Shown: one piece after another, positions 39,722 through 48,900 of the stretch
How the letters are laid out: each line of letters opens with the position of its first letter
Numbering within the stretch: the stretch's first letter is position 1
NCBI GenBank assembly: GCA_001801105.1
Contig: MGWS01000026.1
Location: 1 to 64,000, forward strand
DNA: 64,000 nucleotides
DNA from: Gallionellales bacterium GWA2_60_18
GTDB lineage: Bacteria; Pseudomonadota; Gammaproteobacteria; Burkholderiales; Gallionellaceae
Direction: 5' to 3'
Translations under genes and position numbers: made by a program
Notes under the pieces: generated by a model
Databases searched by the model: none
What the model was told of the DNA's origin: nothing
The model's input: only the letters and a program-made list of their open reading frames with translations

Positions 39722-40773
39722 TGTTTACAAGGCCGACACTGCCCACTCTGATCGACCGCGCGCAAGGCGACATCGAGGCCAACCTGCCCGGCACGGATGC
39801 CAGGCTGCGGCGCAGCAATCTTAATGTGATGGCGAGACTGATCGCCGGCACATCGCACGGCCTGCACGGGCACCTGGCGTGGATGGCCGAGCAGATACTG
39901 CCAGACACTGCCGAGACCGACTATCTCGACCGCTGGGCGACGCTGTGGCTCGACCAACCGCGCAAGGCCGCCGTGGCGGCGGCGGGCAGCGTGACGTTTA
40001 CCGGCACCAGCGGTGTGATTGTTCCCGCCGGCACCTCGTTGCTGCGCGCCGACGGGGCGGAATACACCACGGATGCCGAGGCCACGATCTCCGCTGGCAC
40101 GGTGACAACGGCTATAACGGCTGTCAAGCCCGGCGCAGCTGGTAATGCGGATGCCGGCGTGACCGTGACCATCACGACACCCATCGCCGGAATCACCAGT
40201 GCTGCCACTGTCGCCGCTGGCGGACTCACCGGCGGTACCGACATCGAGGACGACGACGATCTGCGTGCGCGCGTGATCGCCCGCATGAAAGCGCCCCCTC
40301 ACGGCGGCGCGGTATTCGACTACGAGACTTGGGCGCTCGAAGTGGCTGGTGTCACCCGGGCGTGGGTGTCCCCTCTCGAACTGGGTCTAGGCACCGTCAC
40401 CGTGCGCTTCGTGCGCGACGACGATGTCAGCCTGATTCCGGACGCGGGCGAGGTCACGACCGTGCAGAATTACATCGATGCGCGTCGCCCGGTGACGGCA
40501 GCGGTGACCGTGGTCGCGCCCGTGGCTGTACCGCTGGATTTCGGCATCGCCGTCACGCCCAACACTGCCGCCGTCAAGGCCGCTGTCGAAGCCGAACTTA
40601 CCGACCTGCTGCGCCGCGAGGCCGAGCCGGGGGGCACCATCCTGCTCAGCCACGTCCGTGAGGCGATCAGCATCGCCGCCGGTGAAACCAACTACACCAT
40701 GACCGCGCCCGCCGCCGACGTGACGCACACCACCGGCCAGATGGCCACGCTGGGGGCCATCACATGGGCATGA
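39721..40773 (+). CDS. Baseplate J family protein (Mu gp47)
   Basis: A 350-aa baseplate wedge protein of the gpJ/gp6 family. Visible hallmarks are TRPTLPTLIDRAQGDIEANLPG, SVTFTGTSGVIVPAGTSLLRADGAEYTTDAEATI, and EDDDDLRARVIARMKAPPHGGAVFDYETWALEVAGV. It overlaps gp46 by one base and gp48 by 10. Confidence 0.92.
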   Translation: MFTRPTLPTLIDRAQGDIEANLPGTDARLRRSNLNVMARLIAGTSHGLHGHLAWMAEQILPDTAETDYLDRWATLWLDQPRKAAVAAAGSVTFTGTSGVIVPAGTSLLRADGAEYTTDAEATISAGTVTTAITAVKPGAAGNADAGVTVTITTPIAGITSAATVAAGGLTGGTDIEDDDDLRARVIARMKAPPHGGAVFDYETWALEVAGVTRAWVSPLELGLGTVTVRFVRDDDVSLIPDAGEVTTVQNYIDARRPVTAAVTVVAPVAVPLDFGIAVTPNTAAVKAAVEAELTDLLRREAEPGGTILLSHVREAISIAAGETNYTMTAPAADVTHTTGQMATLGAITWA

Positions 40774-41354
40774 GCCGTGCCGATTACCTGAGCCAGCTGC
40801 AGGCTCTATTGCCGCAGGGGTCGGCCTGGCCGCGCGATCCTGATGCGCTGCTCACCCGCTTGCTCGATGGCTTCGCCGAAGAGTTTGCCCGCGTGGACGC
40901 GCGTGCCGCGCAACTACTCGACGAATCCGACCCGCGCGCCACCTATGAGCTGCTCGCCGACTGGGAGCGCGTCGCCGGTCTTCCGGGCACCTGCGCGCTG
41001 CTGGCAGGCATCGACCTCAGCGTCGAGCAACGCCGCGCCGCGCTGGTCGCCAAACTCACCGAACGCGGCGGGCAATCGCGCGCCTACTTCATCGCGCTGG
41101 CCGCGCGCCTCGGTTTTACCGTCACCATTACCGAATACCACGAATGGTCGGTGCTCGACGATGTGGATGCGCCGCTCAACGGCGCGGACTGGAACTTCGT
41201 CTGGGCGGTCAACGCGCCGCTCAACACGCTAGTCGAATGGACGGTGAACAGCGATGTCGAGATGCCGTTCGCGGTTTGGGGCAACGCATTACTGGAATGC
41301 GCGATCAACCAGAACAAACCCGCGCACACCGTGGCGCTTTTTGTGTACTCGTAA
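40764..41354 (+). CDS. gp48-like tail protein (DUF2313, YmfQ)
   Basis: A 196-aa DUF2313 protein, the inner baseplate-to-fiber adaptor of Mu-like tails. N-terminal motif YLSQLQALLPQGSAWPRDPDALLTRLLDGFAEEFARV; central TYELLADWERVAGLP and EQRRAALVAKLTERGGQ. A second ATG at 40770 is equally possible. Confidence 0.9.
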   Translation: MGMSRADYLSQLQALLPQGSAWPRDPDALLTRLLDGFAEEFARVDARAAQLLDESDPRATYELLADWERVAGLPGTCALLAGIDLSVEQRRAALVAKLTERGGQSRAYFIALAARLGFTVTITEYHEWSVLDDVDAPLNGADWNFVWAVNAPLNTLVEWTVNSDVEMPFAVWGNALLECAINQNKPAHTVALFVYS

Positions 41355-41373
41355 TTTATAAAAGGAGATCAGG

Positions 41374-42705
41374 ATGGACAACAGAATTTGGGAATCCGGT
41401 GCCGGCGCAGCGCCACCCGCCGCACCCGCCGCGCCCTCGGCTGGCTACCCCTCGCCCGGCGATCCGCTCACCGCCACTCCTGCCAGCAAGGGCGGGCCGT
41501 ATTGGTACCACCAGATCGGCGAGGAACTGCGCGCGGTGATCGCCGCCGCCGGCATCACACCGGACCATGAAGACCTCGGCCAGCTGTATGAGGCCATCCA
41601 GCGCCTGATCGATGCGCAGTCCGGCAACTACTCACTCGACACTGGCGCCGCCGATGCCTACGTGGTCGCGCTCGATCCGCCGATCACGGCCTACAGCGAT
41701 GGCATGACCGTGCGTGTCAAGGCGATCACGGCCAACAATGGCGCGAGCACGCTGAATGCGGGCGGCGGCGCGGCGGCGCTGGTCTCCGATGTGGGCGGCG
41801 CGCTGGTGGCGGGCGATGTGCCTGCTGGCGGTATCTTCACGGCGACCTATATCGAGTCGGCTGGAAAGTTCTACATCACTGCGATGGTGCAATCACAGGG
41901 GGATGCGCGTTACGCGCTTGCTGGCTCGGTGACGGCCAATAACATCATCATCAACGGCGGGTTTGCCGTCAACCAGCGCGCATACGTTTCTGCCGCGACG
42001 CTCGCTGCCGGTGCCTACGGTCATGATCGATGGAAGGCCGGTTCTGGCGGCGGAGATTACAGCTTCGCGCAGCTGGCTGCGAACACCACGATCACAATCG
42101 CTGCCAACAAAACGTTGATTCAAGTGGTCGAAGATAAGAATGTCCACGCCACGCGCTACGTCGTTTCTTGGGCTGGCACTGCACTAGCACGTGCCGGAGT
42201 GAATAGTGCAACACCATCGGGCTCTTATGCTGCAAGCCCGCTGGTAATCACAGGGCAGACTCCCGGCACGGTGATGAGCATTGAATTTGGGAATGGCGCG
42301 TCGGCGGGAACCCTTGGCAGCGTACAAATCGAGGCATCCGAGTCGGCAGCTACCGCGTCTGCTTTCGCGATCCGTCCGTATGGGATGGAGTTGGAGATGT
42401 GCTTTCGTTATTACGAGGCCGGGCGCGCCGCGAACTATACCGGCACGTCCGGTGGAACTGGTTTGTTGGCGGCGTCCAATTACTTCAAGGCCCGCAAGAG
42501 GGTGGTGCCGACGTGTGTGGTGCGGGATTTTGCCGGCACGGCCGGGAAGTGCACACTTGTTACGGGTGTGACCGGCGCGACGACCAACAATTACGCCTGC
42601 TCCGATACGGCGACTGACAATAACCGGATCGTTTTTTCCACGCCCGTTGGTGCACAAACTCAATACGGCATCCTCTACGATTGGACCGCCGACGCCGAAC
42701 TTTAA
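41374..42705 (+). CDS. Tail fiber protein
   Basis: A 443-aa receptor-binding fiber. AAAGGAG lies upstream. The N-terminal 90 residues (WESGAGAAPPAAPAAP...GPYWYHQIGEELRAVIAAAGITP) anchor to the baseplate. A repeat-like beta region and a C-terminal carbohydrate-type domain (NNIIINGGFAVNQRAYVSAATLAAGAYGHDRW, a motif of many phage fibers) follow. The receptor is unknown; fibers diverge quickly between phages. Confidence 0.82.
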   Translation: MDNRIWESGAGAAPPAAPAAPSAGYPSPGDPLTATPASKGGPYWYHQIGEELRAVIAAAGITPDHEDLGQLYEAIQRLIDAQSGNYSLDTGAADAYVVALDPPITAYSDGMTVRVKAITANNGASTLNAGGGAAALVSDVGGALVAGDVPAGGIFTATYIESAGKFYITAMVQSQGDARYALAGSVTANNIIINGGFAVNQRAYVSAATLAAGAYGHDRWKAGSGGGDYSFAQLAANTTITIAANKTLIQVVEDKNVHATRYVVSWAGTALARAGVNSATPSGSYAASPLVITGQTPGTVMSIEFGNGASAGTLGSVQIEASESAATASAFAIRPYGMELEMCFRYYEAGRAANYTGTSGGTGLLAASNYFKARKRVVPTCVVRDFAGTAGKCTLVTGVTGATTNNYACSDTATDNNRIVFSTPVGAQTQYGILYDWTADAEL

Positions 42706-42721
42706 TTCGAGGGTTAAAATT

Positions 42722-43111
42722 ATGTATAAGATCACAAGAACCACCAGCATCATACGGCTTTCAGACGGCGCCATCATCCCGGCAGCCGAAGGCAATAGAG
42801 ATTATGCCGAGTATCAATTATGGGTTCGTTCGGGCAACACGCCCGAACCCGCCGACCCGGTAATACCAGTGCCGCCGTCTACCGTCACCATGCGCCAGGC
42901 GCGGCTGGCGGTGCTCCAGTCCGGACTGCTGGCCACGGTCAATGCCGCCGTTGCCAACATGCCCGGCGCGGAAGGCGAAGCTGCTCGGATCGAGTGGGAG
43001 TTCTCCGCCACCGTCGAGCGCGACCGCCCGCTGGTGCAGTCGCTGACTGCTGCGCTCGGCCTGACCGATGCGCAGCTCGACGACCTATTCATGTTGGCCG
43101 CGACACTGTGA
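42722..43111 (+). CDS. Fiber-associated protein, possible tail fiber assembly chaperone
   Basis: A 129-aa protein. N-terminal YKITRTTSIIRLSDGAIIPAAEGNRDYAEYQLWV and C-terminal VTMRQARLAVLQSGLLATVNAAVANMPG segments are found in proteins encoded directly behind fiber genes. The C-terminal helical part fits a chaperone. Its stop codon overlaps the GTG start of the truncated methylase, which looks like a recombination joint. Confidence 0.7.
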   Translation: MYKITRTTSIIRLSDGAIIPAAEGNRDYAEYQLWVRSGNTPEPADPVIPVPPSTVTMRQARLAVLQSGLLATVNAAVANMPGAEGEAARIEWEFSATVERDRPLVQSLTAALGLTDAQLDDLFMLAATL

Positions 43112-43722
43112 TCAACGATATCAACGGCGAACTGGTGAACCTGTACCGCGTGATCAAACACCACCTGGAAGAATTCACCCGGCAATTCAAATGGGCGCTC
43201 ACCAGCCGCCAGATATACAAGTGGCTACAAATCACCCCGGAAGAAACGCTCACCGATATTCAGCGCGCAGCGCGTTTCTTCTACCTGCAAAAGAACGCCT
43301 TCGGCGGCAAGGTGAATAACCAGAACTTCGGTACCGCTACCACCAGCCCGCCACGGCTCAACCTGCTACGACTGGAAGAGGACTTGAGCCAAGCGCACCT
43401 GCGCTTGTCGCAGACCTACATCGAGCACCTCGGCTGGGAAGCCTGCATCGCCAAATACGATCGCGAACACACCCTGTTCTACTGCGACCCGCCGTACTGG
43501 GGCACAGAGGGCTACGGTGTAGGCTTCGGAATCGAGCAGTATGCCCGCATGGCCGAGTTGGCCAGAACGATCAAAGGCAAGATGATTATCAGCGTGAACG
43601 ACATCCCCGAAATGCGCCAAGCGTTCGCCGGACTGCACATGGAAAGCGTCGATATCACTTACACGGTGGGTGGGGCAAAGAAGGGGAGCAAGACGGCGGA
43701 GCTGGTGATCAGGAGCTGGTAA
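43108..43722 (+). pseudogene. N-terminally truncated DNA adenine methylase (Dam family)
   Basis: A 204-aa Dam-like frame starting GTG 43108 exactly at the VINDINGELVNLYRVI block. The DPPY motif (LFYCDPPYWGTEGYGV) and the C-terminal VNDIPEMRQAF part remain. The N-terminal AdoMet-binding parts (the PGGK and EPFGG-type motifs, about 40 residues) are missing, and I do not see them in another frame upstream. So it is probably inactive, or works only with a partner. The intact Dam at 14117 could have made it dispensable. Confidence 0.75.
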
Positions 43723-43897
43723 GCTGGGCCGTGTGTTTTACAATGTGCAATTCGTTTGCGTGACGCAAAAGCGCGCAGTGTTGTATTTATCTCGCATTTT
43801 GGCGTAATTTATCGCGCGCGGCTTCATAACGGGGTTGTGGTTTGATGTTTGTGCCAAATGCGGCGCAAATTAGTACCAAATGCGGCGCGCGCTTACA
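43723..43897. promoter_or_regulatory. Right prophage end with tandem transposase sites
   Basis: Read inward from the right terminus, TGT is followed after 16 bases by ATTTGGTAC (43873-43881, complement) and 22 bp further in by ATTTGGCAC (43851-43859, complement), each preceded by GCGCCGC. A 22-bp period matches the tandem R1-R2 MuA sites of Mu. The remaining 43723-43850 holds no gene. Confidence 0.85.
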
Positions 43898-43902
43898 CCA
43901 AA
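43898..43902. repeat. Right copy of the 5-bp target-site duplication
   Basis: ccaaa, identical to 5203-5207, directly after the ACA terminus of the prophage. The host sequence 43903-43980 has no gene. Confidence 0.85.
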
Positions 43903-43980
43903 ATGGTGCCCCACGGATTACAATGCCCGGCATCAGTCTTATACCGACCTGTGGACTTTCCATATGACGATCCCGGAAAG

Positions 43981-44007
43981 CAAAAAGGTCACCCCGAAGA
44001 GTGACCT
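43981..44007 (-). terminator. Rho-independent terminator of tRNA-Asn
   Basis: On the minus strand AGGTCAC-TCTTCGGG-GTGACCT is followed by TTTTG. It lies 38 nt downstream of the tRNA 3' end, on the same strand. Confidence 0.8.
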
Positions 44008-44044
44008 GAATGAATTCCAACCGGGTGAATCTTAACTGAAAAAC

Positions 44045-44120
44045 TGGCTCCCCGACCTGGACTCGAACCAGGGACCTGCGGATTAACAGTCCGTCGCTCT
44101 ACCGACTGAGCTATCAGGGA
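44045..44120 (-). tRNA. tRNA-Asn (GTT)
   Basis: A 76-nt tRNA with encoded CCA. The minus strand opens TCCCTGATAGCTCAGTCGG. The anticodon loop is CTGTTAA (anticodon GTT), the T-loop GTTCGAG, and the acceptor stem TCCCTGA / TCGGGGA pairs with one G-U. The prophage inserted 143 bp beyond its 3' end, not in the tRNA itself. Confidence 0.97.
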
Positions 44121-44134
44121 ATTGAGAGGTGCGC

Positions 44135-44163
44135 ATGATAGTGATTTTGTCCCACCCGGTCAA
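44135..44163 (-). promoter_or_regulatory. Sigma70 promoter of tRNA-Asn
   Basis: On the minus strand TTGACC (44158-44163) and TATCAT (44135-44140) are separated by 17 bp. The start site would lie about 8 nt before the mature 5' end of the tRNA. Confidence 0.75.
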
Positions 44164-44181
44164 CCCGGAATTTGGTCTTTC

Positions 44182-45900
44182 ATGAAGTGGTTGAAGCGAT
44201 CGCTGCTGGGTTTGTCGGCGCTGCTGGCGTTGGGGCTGGCTGCGGCTTACCTGGCCCCGCTGGATAGTTATGTGCCGGAACTGGAGCGCATGCTGGGCGG
44301 GCAATTGCATGAGCCGGTCAGGATCGGGCATCTGCGTTTCTCCGCATTGCCCCTGCCACACCTGGAGTTGCACGATGTCCGCTTGGGCGGGGATGAAGGG
44401 ATATCCGCGCGCACGGTCGATGTGGCGCCTGATCTGCAAAGATTGCTGGCGGGCGAAGTGGCGGTGGGTCGCATCGTGGTCAAGGATGGTTCCGCGCATC
44501 TGACAGAGGTGCGCAAGCTGGTTGGCCTGCTGGTCGAGGATTCGGGCGAGTTGCAAGGCATGGCGGTGCGCGAGCTGCAATTCTCCGGGATGAGCCTGGT
44601 CGCGCCCGGGATGACGCTGGCGCCAATCGAAGGACGGCTGGAGTTCACGCATGCCGGACAGTTGAAGGTGGCCTGGTTTGCGATGAACCAGCAAACGGCA
44701 TCGCTGACCGTGCTGCCGCAGCCGGATCGTTCCTTCGCGCTGGTGGTGCAGGCCAAGGGCTGGTCGTTGCCGGCGTTGCCGCAACTGCCGCTGGACGAAT
44801 TGTCGCTGGTGGGTGTGCTGGGAGCGCGCGAACTTGCCGTGCAGAGCTTCTCCGCCGCATCGCGCGGCATGCGTGTGGCGGGTTCCGGCAAGCTGGACTT
44901 TTCCGATGGCTGGCGCGTGCAGGCGACACTGAACCGGATGGAGGTGCCGCTGGAACAGTTGATGTCGCTGACGGGAAGGCAGGTCGATCTGTCCGGCGCG
45001 TTGTCTGCGCAGGGAACGCTGGAGACCGAGGCAGGTAGCCCGGAATTACTGAAGGACAATTTTCGTTTTGCGGGTGATGTGCAGGCCAGACGAGTCAGGG
45101 CGCGCATTGATGCGGATTTCCGGTATCCGCTGGTTATCGATGAAATCAGGGCGCGCGTTACGGTACAGCCGCAGCGTCTGGAGCTAAAAGGGCTGAATGC
45201 GAAACTGTACGGCGGCCGGCTGACCGGCGCGGTGAATGTTGGTCGCAAGGATGCCACGCTACGCGGAGATATCGCCGCCAGCGGAATTGCCATGCAGCGG
45301 CTGGTGGGCGCGTTCAGCGATAAGGTGTCGTTCAGCGGCAACATGGAGAGCACGGCGAAGTTCACTATGCGGCTGGATGACTTCGGGCGTTTCCCGGCAA
45401 ACCTGCAATTGAACGGCAGCTTTCATGTGCGCGACGGCGTGCTGGGCAAGGTGGATCTGGCGCAGGCAGCGGGTAGCCCCGGCAAGGTTGCGGCGGATGG
45501 AGGAAGCACGCGCTTTGATGATCTGACCGGCTTGCTCAGTGTGGACACTGCTGGCTATCATTTCAGGAAGATAAAAATCGTATCGGGTGTGTTGCACGCC
45601 AAAGGCAGTATGGACATCAGTCCTGCGTCGCGGCTTGGCGGGACGCTGGATGTCGATATCAAGGGGACAGGCTGGCTAGCGAGCATGCCGATGGTTATCT
45701 CGGGGACGCTGGATGAGCCGGTGATCGGGCTAAACAAGTCGGCCATGGCCGGCGCGGCCGTGGGCACCGCGATCCTCGGGCCGGGACTGGGGACGGCGGT
45801 CGGCGCCAAGGTGGGCGGTTTCCTGAACAAGCTGTTCGGCGGGGGCAGCGATAAAACTGGCGGCAAGGATGCAGTGCCCGCCCAGCCTGCGAAGCAATGA
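44182..45900 (+). CDS. AsmA-family protein
   Basis: A 572-aa protein anchored in the inner membrane by residues 5-25 and otherwise periplasmic. The AsmA-like C-terminal domain (about 400-545) has the typical GGSTRFDDLTGLLSVDTAGYHF and KGSMDISPASRLGGTLDV segments. AsmA-type proteins form beta-groove bridges thought to move phospholipid to the outer membrane. ATG 44182 is preferred over an upstream in-frame start that would run into the tRNA promoter. The C-terminal tail is Gly-rich and hydrophobic. It is paralogous to the C-terminal half of the next gene, 41 nt downstream. Confidence 0.85.
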   Translation: MKWLKRSLLGLSALLALGLAAAYLAPLDSYVPELERMLGGQLHEPVRIGHLRFSALPLPHLELHDVRLGGDEGISARTVDVAPDLQRLLAGEVAVGRIVVKDGSAHLTEVRKLVGLLVEDSGELQGMAVRELQFSGMSLVAPGMTLAPIEGRLEFTHAGQLKVAWFAMNQQTASLTVLPQPDRSFALVVQAKGWSLPALPQLPLDELSLVGVLGARELAVQSFSAASRGMRVAGSGKLDFSDGWRVQATLNRMEVPLEQLMSLTGRQVDLSGALSAQGTLETEAGSPELLKDNFRFAGDVQARRVRARIDADFRYPLVIDEIRARVTVQPQRLELKGLNAKLYGGRLTGAVNVGRKDATLRGDIAASGIAMQRLVGAFSDKVSFSGNMESTAKFTMRLDDFGRFPANLQLNGSFHVRDGVLGKVDLAQAAGSPGKVAADGGSTRFDDLTGLLSVDTAGYHFRKIKIVSGVLHAKGSMDISPASRLGGTLDVDIKGTGWLASMPMVISGTLDEPVIGLNKSAMAGAAVGTAILGPGLGTAVGAKVGGFLNKLFGGGSDKTGGKDAVPAQPAKQ

Positions 45901-45941
45901 TTTATGTCATGGGCCAAATACGCTATCAGTTAGAATGAGGC

Positions 45942-48900
45942 ATGGATAACAAGACCATTTTCGTCAGGACAGACAAGGGGGAGGACGAGGTACGCAACAA
46001 GAGCGGCGACCTCTCCGGCGACATCAGGCGCGCCTTGCTGATGGTGGACGGGAGTGCCACGTTTGGCGAGATCGGCAAGCGTGCCGCACCCAGTTTGCGC
46101 AACATGCTTGAAGAGGTGTTAAAGAAACTCGAAAAGGAAGGCTTCATCGAGGACAGCGCCAAGTTCGGCAAGATACCCAGAATGATCGTTCCGACGAAGC
46201 TCGTGACGCCGGTCAAAAAGCCGGCGGATGAGGGGCTCGGCGAACTGGACTTTACCGGCATCTTCCGCGCGCCCACTCCCGAGATGATGGCGGCGGAAGC
46301 GGCCCGAGCCAAGGCAGAAGCGGAAGCCGCAGCGCGCGCGCAGGCCGAGGCAAGGACAAGGCAGCAGGAAGCCGAAGCGGCGCGCCTCAAGGCCGAACAG
46401 GAAGCGGCGCAGGCACGGGCGAAGGCGGAACTCGCCAAGCAACAGGCCGCGGCGGAAGCCAGGGCGCGCGAAGAAGCGGAACGGCAGGCGCGGGAAAAGA
46501 CAGAAGCTGTGCGGAAAAAGGCGGAGCAGGAAGCCGCGCGGTTGCGCGCCGAACTGGAAGCAGCCAAAGTCAAGGCCGAGGCGGCGATCAGGGCACGCGC
46601 AGAAGCGGAAAAGCGGGCGCGCGACGAAGCGGCTCACCTTAAGGCAGAACAGGAGAAGCTCCAGGCGCAGCTCGTCAAGGATCGTGCCGTGGCGGAAACG
46701 AAGGCACGCCTGAAAGCGGAGCAGGAAGCGGCGCAGATGCGCGCCGAACTGGAAGCTGAGAAGGCCCGAATCGAAGCTGAAGCGAAGGCGCGCGAGGAAG
46801 CAGCGCAGCGCGTCCGTGAAGAGGCTGAAGCGGTGCGGATCAAGGCGCAGCAGGAGGCCGAGGCTGCGCGCCTCAAGGCGGAGCAGGAAGCCACCCATGC
46901 GCGCGAGGAGGCGGAGCACATCAAGCAGGAAGCCATGGCGGAAGCGCGTGCACGCGAAGAAGCGGCAGAAGCCGCGCGTGTGAAGGCGGAACAGGAAGCG
47001 GCGCAGATGCGCGCCGAACTGGAAGCCGAGAAGGCCCGAATCGAAGCGGAAGCGAAGGCGCGCGAGGAAGCAGCGCGCAAGGAATCGGAACGCATCAAGC
47101 AGGAAGCCCTGGCGGAAGCCCGGGCACGCGAAGAAGCGGCGGAAGCCGCGCGGTTCAAGGCTCAACAAGAAGCCGAAGCGGCACGTCTCAAGGCACGGCA
47201 GGAGGCCGAAACGGCGCGGATCGAGGCCGAAGCGGAAGCGGAGCGCATCCGGCTGGATGCCGAACAGGAAGCCCTTGCGCATGAAGAAGCGGAAGCCATG
47301 CAACTGCGCGCTGAGGTGGAAGCCGGGGCGCAGCAACAAGAACAGGCGGCATGCCTGAAAGCGGAACAAGAGGCTGCCAGGGTACGGGAAGAATTCGAGC
47401 TGACGCGGCAAAAAGCAGAAGCAGAAGAGAGGGCGCAGGCAGAGGTCGCGCGGCGCTTCCTGGATGACATGCAACAGCATGTTCCGGAGGTATCCGAAGC
47501 GGCTGGCGAGAAAGTGGATCAGGAAGCCGAAGCCTTGCTGCTGCAATCGGCGAAGAATATGGCAGAGGCAGCCGGCGAGGCGGACAGGTCCGGTCCCGGG
47601 GCCAAACAGGCGGCACGTTCCAGCAGTGCGACCGTGCTGTTCTTCGATGTGGTCGGCTACACCAAACAGTCCGTCAAGAAACAAACCAGGGTTAAAAAAC
47701 AGTTCACCCAAGTGCTGGCCGATTGTCTGGCAGCACAGGTGGATGGCGAACGCATCATCCTGGATACCGGGGATGGCGCGGCGGTCGGTTTCCTGCAACA
47801 TCCGGAAGATGCGCTGGAAGTGGCGATGTTGTTCCGCAAGACGGTCTTGGCCAACCGGCACAAGGATTATCCGGAACTGAAAGTGCGTATCGGCATTCAT
47901 CTCGGTCCCATCAACGTCGTCAAGGACATGAACGGCCAGAGCAACATGGTCGGCGACGGCATCAACGATGCGCAGCGCGTGATGAGTTTTGCCGGTACGG
48001 ACCAGATTTATGTTTCCCGCTCCTATTACGATTTCATCTCGAGATTGAGCGACGAGTATGCCGACCTGTTCGAGTATCGCGGCTCGCTGAAGGACAAGCA
48101 CGAACGCGAGCATCCGGTCTACGAACTGGTGGATGCGACCGTGGCTGCCGAGGAATCCGAACTGCCGCAGGCAGAGGAAGGGAGATCGCCGCTCAGGCTG
48201 GAACCGTTCAATATCGCGTTATCCGGAGAGGAGGCTCCAACGCCGGAGGTTGCGCTAAAGACACCGGAAATACTGCCGGAAGTTGCGGCACCTGCGAGTG
48301 ATGCGGCGGAATCTCTCCAGGCCGTGAAGACGGGCGAAACCATCACGGTACAAGGGACCGTGCCGCCGCCCGCGCCCCTGCCAGCCGAAACGGCCAAGCC
48401 TGCCGCCCACATGCCTTCCGAGGAAGAGGTGACCAAGGTCGCGGGCGAACAGGCCAGAATATGGCAGGAGGCCGAGCGGCGCGCCGCCGAAGCCGCGAGA
48501 CTCAAGGCCGAAAAGGCAGGGCAGGAGATCGCCGAACGGAAAAAGCGGAAGGCGACGAAGGCCAAGGCGCCCCGGATCAGATTCTCTACTCTTGCTGCCC
48601 GCATGCCGTGGGGCAAGCTGGCGGCGGGGCTGTTCGTGACGGCGCTGATCGCGCTGTTCGCCGCACCCTATATCGTGCCGACACAGGGTTACGCGACACG
48701 GATCGAACAGGCGCTTTCCGCGAGGCTGCAACAGCCGGTGCATGTCGGCAAGCTGGCTGTGCGCTTGCTGCCCGTGCCGCGCATGGAATTGAGCGATGTA
48801 TCGATCGGCAGCGCGAAGCAGATCAAGGCGCAGCAGGCGCGGGTGAACTTTACGCTATCCGCTCTGTTCTCCTCCACCAAACCGATCGGCAGTATCGAAC

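Larger units (their letters stand above)
5208..43897. mobile_element. Complete Mu-like transposable prophage
   Basis: A 38,690-bp element bounded by TGT...ACA with a 5-bp flanking duplication. Measured inward from each terminus, ATTTGGTAC starts after exactly 16 bases (5224-5232 on the left; 43873-43881, complement, on the right). Gene content and order are Mu-like: minus-strand repressor, Ner, MuA and MuB, early genes, Mor, lysis, a gp27-gp30-like head module, protease-scaffold, capsid, then a myovirus tail from sheath to gp48 and fiber. All essential Mu functions I looked for have an intact frame, so the prophage may be inducible. Host-type REP elements inside several genes and a truncated second methylase suggest it has been resident for some time. 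Confidence 0.95.

Noticed and set aside
43964..44035. A 23-codon frame between the prophage and tRNA-Asn
   Set aside because: It spans the tRNA terminator hairpin and has no ribosome site.
44045..44120. tRNA-Asn as the prophage attachment site
   Set aside because: The prophage right end is 148 bp away, the flanking duplication is 5 bp, and the element has a DDE transposase and no integrase, so the tRNA is only a neighbour.
46119..48113. A 664-codon frame antisense to the coiled-coil gene
   Set aside because: The repetitive GC-rich coiled-coil code keeps the opposite strand open; the product is low complexity, rich in Phe, Arg and Leu.
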